NCBI GenBank assembly: GCA_031371805.1
Contig: JANMKB010000038.1
Location: forward strand, 1-13,926
Reading direction: 5' to 3'
DNA from: JAFDVL01 sp031371805
GTDB lineage: Bacteria; Acidobacteriota; Blastocatellia; RBC074
DNA: 13,926 nucleotides
Part shown: positions 7,539 to 13,390 of the stretch, one piece after another
How the letters are laid out: the number at the start of each line of letters is the position of its first letter
How positions within the stretch are numbered: the first letter of the stretch is position 1
The notes under the pieces: model-generated
What the model saw: only the letters and a program-made list of their open reading frames with translations
The model's database searches: none
What the model was told of the DNA's origin: nothing
Translations under genes and position numbers: made by a program

Positions 7539-9242
7539 CTAGCTCTTGATCGTAACATCTGGTATATGCAACTTTTGTTGCGAACAACTGCTAATATCGT
7601 TACGGGTAGACAAGCGCAGCCTCAATAAGCGGGTCAGAAGCTGCAAATGTCCGAAGATTGTTTTTAATAATTTCATCTTTGAGTAACCGAACAAACGAAC
7701 GGCTAAAGTTGCCGGATACTCAACAATTTTTTCTCCCTGTAAATCAAGTTTCCCTAATAATTCTGCGATCCCCAAAAATCCGTCTTCCGCCAGTTGCAAC
7801 TTCTCAATAGCACTCCTGCGATAAACGCGGAAGCAGCTTGTATAAGTGGCTAATTTTTGGCGCAATACCTGCCGATAAAGAAACGACGAGCCTTTGGATA
7901 AAACCAGCCGCCAGGAAGGCACATTCAGCACCTTGCCTTCACTGTGATACGGCGAAGCAGTAACCAGCGAAACTCCCTCTGTCAACAAAGGAATCATGTT
8001 TTTCAACTCGTGCGGATCGTAAGTACAATCGCAATCCATTGAACAAACAAGTTCGGTTTTAGCGGCGCGGATCCCAGTCATAATCGCCGCCGCGACACCG
8101 CGATTCTGTTCGTGCCGGACGAAAGCAAAATTCGGTCTTGCCGCAAATAATTTGTGCAGTAAATCCCAGGTTTTATCGGTGCTGCAATCATCTACAAAAA
8201 TAAATTTCGGCTGATATTTCTCCGCCAGTGTTTCCTGCACACTTTGCAATGTGTTCGCCAGATAAGGCAGAGACAATTCCTCGTTGAAGCAGGGAATGAC
8301 AATACTCACAGGCGTTTTATTGCTGTCCGGTGAAATCAAATTGATTGTTGCTATTTTTTGCGCCGCTTTATTTTTCAGCCATTCCGGGTCCAGCGTTGCG
8401 TCTAAATTCAGGTACTCGGCAAAGGAAGCGAAGTTATATTTTTTGAGATAATCCTCAATCACCCAATACATTTTCCCAAGGTTGCGGTAATGCCTGAGCT
8501 TGGTCAGTGAAGAAGCACTGCTGATTCGGGGTTGGGCGCGATCCAGTTCCCAGACGTGGAAATACATCACGAACGGCGCGTCATAAGATTCGTGCCAATT
8601 CTTAACTGCCTGCTTGATAATTGTATGCGGGAATTGCCGGAAGAAATTACCGCCCGCCACAGGCATCAGAAAACCCGGCATCTTAAAAGTTGAAACGGGA
8701 AATTCCCAGATTTGTTTTTCTGCAAAATCTACCTGCCAGGCAAAGCGTCTGTCAGGATTGGCACGCAAAGCATTTTTTGTCGGCACGATGCTCGCATCAT
8801 AAGCGAATCCTTCCTCCGCTAAAATTTTCAATGCCCATTCAGCCTCGCTCATTTGCCAGCGATGCGCCGCACGGAAACCCAAAATCTTTTGACCGCTGGC
8901 TTGTTGCAAAGCATCACGCGTGCGCAAAATCTCATCTCTGAATTCAGCCTGACTAATGGTTTCAATATTCAAATTTGAATAGCAGGCAATTTCGTGACCG
9001 CGCCGCGTGATCTCACGAATGATGTCTGGCTGTCGCTCGGCAATCCACCCCAGCGAAAAAAATGTTACTTTAGCTTCAAACCGATCCAGCAAATCCAGCG
9101 CTGCCAAAGTATTGTGTTCAAATCTCGCTTCAAAGCGCGACCATTGCCCACGCTGAATTAAATTATCAAACGCTCCGACGTGAAAATAATCTTCCAGTAG
9201 GACTGCGAGTAAATGTCGTTTTGTTGATAACGGAAGTTTCAT
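7539..9242 (-). CDS. NodB-like polysaccharide deacetylase domain fused to GT2 glycosyltransferase
   Basis: This 567-residue fusion leads the minus-strand operon. Residues 10-285 resemble the deacetylase subfamily found in exosortase/PEP-CTERM EPS loci: LLEDYFHVGAF (15-25), VTFFSLGWIAER (59-70), GHEIACYSN (82-90), and MYFHVWELD (226-234). Residues 311-530 are a GT2 domain with VSIVIPCFNEE (312-322), FVDDCSTDKT (349-358), a DCD metal motif (403-405) and a basic amphipathic tail. No signal peptide is visible. In the deacetylase half, the usual S-H-G-Y-x-H metal motif reads C-Y-S-N-L-N, and the R-A-P motif reads R-A-A, so metal binding may be altered or lost. The GT half looks intact. No clear Shine-Dalgarno sequence precedes the ATG, but a 16-codon leader ORF overlaps it. 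A likely role is transfer, and perhaps deacetylation, of a sugar on a lipid carrier. Confidence 0.87.
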   Translation of the reverse strand: MKLPLSTKRHLLAVLLEDYFHVGAFDNLIQRGQWSRFEARFEHNTLAALDLLDRFEAKVTFFSLGWIAERQPDIIREITRRGHEIACYSNLNIETISQAEFRDEILRTRDALQQASGQKILGFRAAHRWQMSEAEWALKILAEEGFAYDASIVPTKNALRANPDRRFAWQVDFAEKQIWEFPVSTFKMPGFLMPVAGGNFFRQFPHTIIKQAVKNWHESYDAPFVMYFHVWELDRAQPRISSASSLTKLRHYRNLGKMYWVIEDYLKKYNFASFAEYLNLDATLDPEWLKNKAAQKIATINLISPDSNKTPVSIVIPCFNEELSLPYLANTLQSVQETLAEKYQPKFIFVDDCSTDKTWDLLHKLFAARPNFAFVRHEQNRGVAAAIMTGIRAAKTELVCSMDCDCTYDPHELKNMIPLLTEGVSLVTASPYHSEGKVLNVPSWRLVLSKGSSFLYRQVLRQKLATYTSCFRVYRRSAIEKLQLAEDGFLGIAELLGKLDLQGEKIVEYPATLAVRLFGYSKMKLLKTIFGHLQLLTRLLRLRLSTRNDISSCSQQKLHIPDVTIKS

Positions 9243-9289
9243 TTGAAAATCTGGTTTGTCAGCAGGAAGCAGGAAGCTGAGCAGGGCAT
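9239..9289 (-). CDS. Possible 16-codon leader ORF overlapping the deacetylase-GT2 start
   Basis: An ATG at 9289 opens a 16-codon frame, MPCSASCFLLTNQIFK, whose TGA overlaps the downstream ATG in an ATGA arrangement. The downstream gene has no obvious ribosome site of its own, so translational coupling through this leader would make sense. The leader also lacks a clear Shine-Dalgarno sequence, and such a short frame can easily arise by chance. It covers a tandem AGGAAGC repeat on the opposite strand. Confidence 0.2.
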   Translation of the reverse strand: MPCSASCFLLTNQIFK

Positions 9290-9345
9290 GTCATTTTCTA
9301 ACAACGCTTAGTCTCATTTTTATTGCAACCTCGTGACAAACACTA

Positions 9346-9373
9346 AAAATAGCTTTAAACCGAATTAACTCAA
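9346..9373 (-). promoter_or_regulatory. Weak sigma-70-like promoter candidate for the polysaccharide operon
   Basis: On the minus strand TTGAGT (9373-9368) is followed after 16 bases by TATTTT (9351-9346). Each box matches 4 of 6 consensus positions, in an AT-rich stretch about 100 bases before the first operon gene. The match is modest and could be chance in such base composition. Confidence 0.18.
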
Positions 9374-9478
9374 AAATCCATAAGCCCATTAAACACAGAT
9401 AAATAGCAATTAATCCGATTTAGCAAAACCTCTCCCTTTTTTCAGAACCATAAATGGCTCGAACCTTTTATCCAAATA

Positions 9479-9598
9479 ATGCTCCGTGAATTTTATGAAG
9501 AGGATGTTTTTAGGGAAGTCGAAAAAACTTCCAACTGCCAAATGAAGGTACGGGGCATAGAACCTCACAAATGGTTACTTGAACGTAAGAGAAAATAA
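9479..9598 (+). CDS. Possible 39-residue small ORF (first of two)
   Basis: An ATG at 9479 opens 39 codons ending in TAA at 9596-9598. The product is charged, with MLREFYEEDVFREVEK at its N-terminus and PHKWLLERKRK at its C-terminus. The same frame is open back to 9407 without another ATG. I recognise no family. The next small ORF begins one base after this stop (TAA-A-ATG), which looks like a coupled pair, but no good ribosome site is visible. It may instead be the relic of a broken gene. Confidence 0.25.
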   Translation: MLREFYEEDVFREVEKTSNCQMKVRGIEPHKWLLERKRK

Positions 9599-9599
9599 A

Positions 9600-9758
9600 A
9601 TGGTGCGTGCGCACTATAAAACTCTGCTCTTGAGAATGCAAGAAGCAGATAGCAAGTTAGAACACCACGCAAAGCCTGAAAGGTTTGATAATTTTGCAGT
9701 AAGCGGTGAAGATGTAAACTTGTTTTTTGAGCGGATGGCGAATTTATTGGTAACTTAA
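9600..9758 (+). CDS. Possible 52-residue small ORF (second of two)
   Basis: An ATG at 9600 opens 52 codons ending in TAA at 9756-9758, six bases before the P450 ATG. The product starts MVRAHYKTLLLRMQEADSKL and ends FFERMANLLVT, a soluble, helix-prone composition. I recognise no domain. Its position, one base after one ORF and six bases before P450, would fit a small operon, and the P450 has no visible Shine-Dalgarno sequence, so coupling from this ORF is possible. Chance cannot be excluded. Confidence 0.28.
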   Translation: MVRAHYKTLLLRMQEADSKLEHHAKPERFDNFAVSGEDVNLFFERMANLLVT

Positions 9759-9764
9759 TTATTT

Positions 9765-11090
9765 ATGAACCCACCGGAACCCAAACAATCTGTTCTCTCA
9801 ACTCTGCTGGCAATTCGTCGGGATCGGCTCGGCTTTTTGACAAAGGTGAAAAAAGAATGTGGCGACATCGCGCATTTTAAAATCGGCCCACAGGATACGT
9901 GGATCGTTTCGCATCCCGATTTTATCAAGGAAATTCTCGTCAATCAGCAGCGCAAATTCATGAAGGGGCGTGGATTACAATTCGCTAAAAAAATGCTGGG
10001 CGAAGGCTTGCTCACCAGCGAAGGCGAAGTTCATCTGCGGCAACGACGATTGGTGCAACCCGCCTTTCATCGCCAGCGCGTCGCCACGTATGCGACTGCG
10101 ATGACCGAAGCTGCGGTAAAAACGTGCGAACGTTGGCGCGATGGTGAACAGCTCGACATGGCGCAGGAAATGATGCGCGTCACACTGGCGATTGCGGGTA
10201 AGACTTTGTTCGATGCCGATGTCGAAGGCGAAGCCGGAGAGGTTGGCAAAGCGCTCAGCGAAACAATGGTGTTGTTTGAGCGCATCACAAATCCGTTTGC
10301 CGCGTTGCTGAGCATGTTGCCGCTGAAAAGCAATCGCCGTTTTGAGCAGGCGAAACAAAAACTCGACAACCTGATTTACCGGATCATCAACGAACGTAGA
10401 GCCAGCGGCGAAGATCGTGGCGATTTACTTTCAATGTTACTCATGGCGCAGGACGATGAAGGCGGAACAGGTGGAATGTCCGATGAACAGGTGCGCGACG
10501 AAGCGATGACAATTTTTCTCGCCGGTCATGAAACCACCGCAAATGCGTTGACGTGGACGTGGTATTTACTTTCGCAGCATCCTCAAATTGAAGCTGAATT
10601 GCACGCTGAAATTGATAAAATTTTACAAGGACGCTTGCCAACGTTTGAAGACGTGCCAAAATTGCGCTACACCGAAATGGTGTTTGCGGAATCTATGCGG
10701 TTGTATCCGCCCGCCTGGACAATTGGACGCAACGCGCTGGAAGACGTAAAAATTGGCGGCTACAAAATTCCGAAAGGTGCGCTGGTTTTGACCAGTCAAT
10801 ACATCGTGCATCGTGACGAGCGCTGGTTTCCTGAGCCGGATAAATTCGACCCCGAACGCTGGACACCGGAAGCCAAAGAGCAGCGTCCAAAATTTTCGTA
10901 CTTTCCCTTCGGAGGCGGCACCCGCATCTGCATCGGCGAAGCCTTCGCATGGATGGAAGGTGCATTATTAATTGCGACTCTCTCGCAAAAATGGCGACTG
11001 AAATTAGCCCCGGAAAATAAAATTGAACTACAACCCTTAATCACGTTACGCCCGAAACATGGGATGAAAATGGTTTTGGAAAAACGATAA
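9765..11090 (+). CDS. Cytochrome P450
   Basis: This 441-residue soluble bacterial P450 is complete. The I-helix oxygen-activation motif is FLAGHETTANAL (251-262). The K-helix ExxR is ESMR (309-312), the PERF-like motif is FDPERW (361-366), and the heme-binding loop is FPFGGGTRICIG (380-391) with the axial thiolate C389. No membrane anchor is visible, so it should be cytoplasmic and need separate ferredoxin and reductase partners, which are not in this window. Such enzymes hydroxylate or epoxidise lipids, terpenoids or other hydrophobic compounds; the overall pattern resembles fatty-acid-type bacterial P450s, but the substrate is unknown. The start has no obvious Shine-Dalgarno sequence and lies six bases after a small ORF. 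No terminator is clear downstream; a palindrome begins 6 bases after the stop. Confidence 0.95.
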   Translation: MNPPEPKQSVLSTLLAIRRDRLGFLTKVKKECGDIAHFKIGPQDTWIVSHPDFIKEILVNQQRKFMKGRGLQFAKKMLGEGLLTSEGEVHLRQRRLVQPAFHRQRVATYATAMTEAAVKTCERWRDGEQLDMAQEMMRVTLAIAGKTLFDADVEGEAGEVGKALSETMVLFERITNPFAALLSMLPLKSNRRFEQAKQKLDNLIYRIINERRASGEDRGDLLSMLLMAQDDEGGTGGMSDEQVRDEAMTIFLAGHETTANALTWTWYLLSQHPQIEAELHAEIDKILQGRLPTFEDVPKLRYTEMVFAESMRLYPPAWTIGRNALEDVKIGGYKIPKGALVLTSQYIVHRDERWFPEPDKFDPERWTPEAKEQRPKFSYFPFGGGTRICIGEAFAWMEGALLIATLSQKWRLKLAPENKIELQPLITLRPKHGMKMVLEKR

Positions 11091-11096
11091 AAATTA

Positions 11097-11187
11097 TCCA
11101 CAAAGGACACGAAGAAACACGAAGGAAAAACAAAATAGAGAAGAATTTTTGTGCCTTTACTTCGTGTCCCTTCGTGTCCTTCGTGGA
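11097..11187. repeat. Imperfect inverted repeat built of CACGAAG units, upstream of efpL
   Basis: Two 28-base arms, 11097-11124 and 11160-11187, are inverted copies matching at 25 of 28 positions. Each arm contains repeated GGACACGAAG-like units, and the 35-base loop shows further partial pairing. In RNA this would form a long hairpin between the P450 stop and the efpL start. I recall similar CACGAAG-rich intergenic repeats in other environmental bacterial genomes, which would make it a dispersed mobile-like element, but I cannot check that here. Its right arm ends 11 bases before the efpL ATG and contributes the GGA of the likely ribosome site. It may also end or weaken P450 transcription. 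Confidence 0.75.
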
Positions 11188-11198
11188 CGGAAAAAATT

Positions 11199-11771
11199 AT
11201 GGCATTAATTGGAGCAAACGAACTGAAACGCAAAATGGCTATCGAAGTTGATGGTCAACCTTACACCGTAGTCGAATTGATGTTCGCTTCACCGTCGGCA
11301 CGTGGCGCGTCTACGATGGTGCGCACAAAGCTACGACATTTATTAACGAAAGCCGTGCAGGAAAAATCTTTCAAAACCAGTGAGAAATTTCCTGAATGCG
11401 ACGTTGAATTGTCGCCGATTTCGTTTATGTATAGCGACGGCGAAGGCTACCACTTCATGGACGACAGCACCTACGATCAATTCACTTTTGACGAAGATCA
11501 AATGGGCGATGATTGTTATTATTTGAAAGATGGAATGACGCTGCAAGTCTTGAAATACAACGGCGAGCCAGTGTCATTACAATTGCCACAATTTGTCGAA
11601 TTGGCGATCACGGAAACAGGCGGAAATGCCGCCGGCAACAGCGCGTCCGGTGGCGCGACGAAACAGGCAACGGTAGAAACAGGTTTGGAAATCCGCGTTC
11701 CGTTATTTATCAAAGAAGGTGAAGTCGTCCGCGTCAGTACTGTGACGGGTGAATTCGACGGACGTGCGTAA
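11199..11771 (+). CDS. efpL: EF-P paralogue of the EfpL/YeiP type
   Basis: The protein is 190 residues from the ATG at 11199. A frame to 11151 exists but begins inside the palindromic repeat and adds 16 residues foreign to the family. It has the three EF-P domains: a KOW-like N-domain starting MALIGANELKRKMAIEVDG, a middle OB domain with MYSDGEGYHFMDD (77-89), and a C-terminal OB domain with TGLEIRVPLFIKEGE (161-175). The loop that reaches the ribosomal P site reads SPSARGAST (31-39), two residues longer than in canonical EF-P and with arginine R35 at the tip, closely like SPTARGAAT of E. coli YeiP/EfpL. LQLPQFVELAITET also matches YeiP. It should relieve ribosome stalling at proline-rich and related motifs without lysine modification. 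A normal efp would be expected elsewhere in the genome. Confidence 0.88.
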   Translation: MALIGANELKRKMAIEVDGQPYTVVELMFASPSARGASTMVRTKLRHLLTKAVQEKSFKTSEKFPECDVELSPISFMYSDGEGYHFMDDSTYDQFTFDEDQMGDDCYYLKDGMTLQVLKYNGEPVSLQLPQFVELAITETGGNAAGNSASGGATKQATVETGLEIRVPLFIKEGEVVRVSTVTGEFDGRA

Positions 11772-11785
11772 TGGAGCGAGACAGG

Positions 11786-12121
11786 CTAATTTCCATAATA
11801 AGGTATGATGTGAAACAAAGCGTAAAGAAAAACGAGGGCGAGTAATATTACGTTTAAGATAATATTGCCCCAACTAAGAAGAAAGACAGAGTCAATATTA
11901 AAGCCGCTTTTCTGTGCCCAACGTGAAGCATCACTGGCAGCAAGAAAACAGAGAGAAATGATTCCGAAAAATGCTGGCACAAAAAATATGACTATAGCCA
12001 GCAACCCGTCAACTACAATTAGATAAAGTGCAACAAATGGAGCTATCCACGAAAGAACCAAATATTTTCTAACCAAAAGAAAGGCGGCAGGAATTAAGTA
12101 TGTATCTTTCGTTTTGCTCAT
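11786..12121 (-). CDS. Hypothetical three-helix membrane protein
   Basis: This 111-residue protein has three likely transmembrane segments at roughly 20-38, 40-62 and 83-104, separated by a short polar loop with SDASRWAQKSG (63-73). I recognise no family. It is convergent with efpL, the two stops lying 14 bases apart, and divergent from the Nudix gene across 72 bases. Two sampled 60-base blocks have about 35 percent G+C, clearly lower than the flanking genes, and codons ending in A or T dominate, which may mean recent transfer or weak selection. The start ATG at 12121 has no strong ribosome site. That it is a real protein is supported mainly by the clean alternation of hydrophobic helices and charged loops. 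Confidence 0.6.
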   Translation of the reverse strand: MSKTKDTYLIPAAFLLVRKYLVLSWIAPFVALYLIVVDGLLAIVIFFVPAFFGIISLCFLAASDASRWAQKSGFNIDSVFLLSWGNIILNVILLALVFLYALFHIIPYYGN

Positions 12122-12193
12122 AGCTGTCTACAAAATTTATAACACTCTTCTCTCATCACGAAAATGAAATTTTGATAACATTCCTCTACTTAT

Positions 12194-12763
12194 ATGGACG
12201 CTTCACCGCTTTTATCTTTGATTCACTCACATCAAGCCTTCGATGCTCACGAACAACAAATGCTCGAACGCCTGATTGCATTTGTGAGTGCGCATGAAAA
12301 TTTCTATTCGCGCGATTTGTTGGTCGGACATGCAACCGCATCAGCGTGGATCGTAGACGACTCAAACTCACACGTTCTGCTATTGCATCACGGCAAACTT
12401 AACAAATGGCTCCAACCGGGCGGACACGTCGAAGATGACGCTGACATTCTCAGCGCCTCAATGCGCGAAGCCCGCGAAGAAACGGGCGTTGATGTGCAAT
12501 CACTTTCCGAAAAAATCTTTGACGTAGACATTCACGAAATCCCTGCACGTCCGAACGAACCCGCACATTTCCACTACGATATTCGCTTTTTACTGGTCGC
12601 CGACAAAGCCGCACCGCTGCTCGTTTCCGGCGAATCAAACGATTTGGCGTGGGTGGCGATTGACGAAATCGAAACACTCACGCAGGAAGAATCTGTGTTG
12701 CGGATGGCGCGGAAAACTGAAACACTGAAGCGACACTGCTCTTCTAATTCTTCTGGGTTATAA
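12194..12763 (+). CDS. NUDIX hydrolase
   Basis: This 189-residue protein has a Nudix box at 77-99. GGHVEDD (76-82) leads in and REAREETGV (91-99) is a perfect REuxEExGu core with the metal-binding E92, E95 and E96. The box's earlier glutamate, seven residues before R91, is alanine (A83). Nudix enzymes cleave a diphosphate linked to another group, such as nucleotide sugars, dNTPs, coenzymes or mRNA caps; the substrate here cannot be told. Residues 1-45 are a helical extension before the core fold, and WLQPGGH (72-78) is typical of a common bacterial subfamily. The stop is 9 bases before the XisH-XisI fusion, so they are likely cotranscribed. No convincing promoter box was found in the 72-base divergent gap. 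Confidence 0.87.
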   Translation: MDASPLLSLIHSHQAFDAHEQQMLERLIAFVSAHENFYSRDLLVGHATASAWIVDDSNSHVLLLHHGKLNKWLQPGGHVEDDADILSASMREAREETGVDVQSLSEKIFDVDIHEIPARPNEPAHFHYDIRFLLVADKAAPLLVSGESNDLAWVAIDEIETLTQEESVLRMARKTETLKRHCSSNSSGL

Positions 12764-12772
12764 TAAGTTTCT

Positions 12773-13255
12773 ATGTCAGCAAAAGATCAGGTACATCACC
12801 ATGTCGTCATAGCGCTGCAAAAGGATGGCTGGACGATTACGCACGACCCTTTCAAAGTTCAATGGAAGAACCGTAAACTTCAAATAGATATTGGCGCCGA
12901 AAAATTAATGGAAGCAGTAACGCAAAAAACGGAAAAATATCGGCAGATTATTCCAGCGTATTTGACTCGCTTTGCTGCGATTCCAAACCTCGAAAGCAAC
13001 GTGCGTGACCGTGTCTTATTCGACCCGCAACATGATACCTATGCGTTGATTGCAGAAGGCTGGGATGGCGAAGACCGTGTACATTTCATCATCGCGCATC
13101 TGGAAATTATCAACGATAAAATCTGGATTCAGGCAGATAACACGGACGTTGCAATTGCTCGTGAATTGGAAGCGGCGGGCGTTCCTAAATCTGATATTGT
13201 GCTGGGCTTTCGTGCTCCTTCGGTTCGCCCATTCACGGAATACGCAGCAGCCTGA
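12773..13255 (+). CDS. Truncated XisH fused in frame to complete XisI
   Basis: This 160-residue protein joins two families usually encoded by adjacent genes. Residues 1-45 match the start of XisH: MSAKDQVHHHVVIALQKDGW, then TITHDPF (21-27) and IDIGAEKL (38-45). Residues 46-160 match a whole XisI: EKYRQIIPAYL (54-64), VLFDPQHDTYALIAEGWDG (81-99), KIWIQADNTDVAIARELEAAG (116-136, key residues W118, D125, E131), PKSDIVLGFRAP (138-149) and a final FTEYA. XisH is normally about 135-140 residues with a PD-(D/E)xK nuclease-like core; the part with its E-x-K (typically VEVKSF) is absent. Both proteins are known from Anabaena as factors controlling fdxN-element excision, yet they are widespread without that element and their biochemistry is unclear. 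M46, at 12908, could be the original XisI start. No xisF-type recombinase or element border is seen here. Confidence 0.85.
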   Translation: MSAKDQVHHHVVIALQKDGWTITHDPFKVQWKNRKLQIDIGAEKLMEAVTQKTEKYRQIIPAYLTRFAAIPNLESNVRDRVLFDPQHDTYALIAEGWDGEDRVHFIIAHLEIINDKIWIQADNTDVAIARELEAAGVPKSDIVLGFRAPSVRPFTEYAAA

Positions 13256-13390
13256 GAAATCGGATTTTCAACATAGGAAATTACTTACAAACATTCGCTC
13301 GCAAAATTAGTTCAAGTCAATTTCATTCATCAAGCTCTCCCCGCATAAAATTTCTACAAGAATCTAAATTTATCTTCCACAAAATAAACA

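Larger units (their letters stand above)
9243..9764. other. 522-base AT-rich divergent intergenic region
   Basis: This gap separates the minus-strand polysaccharide operon from the plus-strand P450 gene and should hold promoters for both. It contains a tandem AGGAAGC repeat near 9261-9276, a weak minus-strand promoter candidate, and two very short plus-strand ORFs in its right half. I see no tRNA, strong terminator or known riboswitch fold. The stretch 9300-9420 is especially AT-rich and has stops in the plus-strand frame I read through it. Confidence 0.6.

Noticed and set aside
9514..9532. Small hairpin GGAAGT/ACTTCC with 7-base loop
   Set aside because: Six-base stem with no T run or conserved context; likely chance in an AT-rich gap or part of the small ORF.
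11151..11198. 16-residue N-terminal extension of EfpL
   Set aside because: It is encoded within the inverted repeat and has no counterpart in YeiP/EF-P proteins.
10796..11233. 145-codon minus-strand ORF across the P450 end and the palindrome
   Set aside because: It overlaps P450, the inverted repeat and the efpL start on the opposite strand; the translation reflects the repeat and shows no domain.
12773..13390. Excision element border or recombinase target near the XisH-XisI gene
   Set aside because: No xisF-like serine recombinase, interrupted nif gene or repeated core site is visible in the window.
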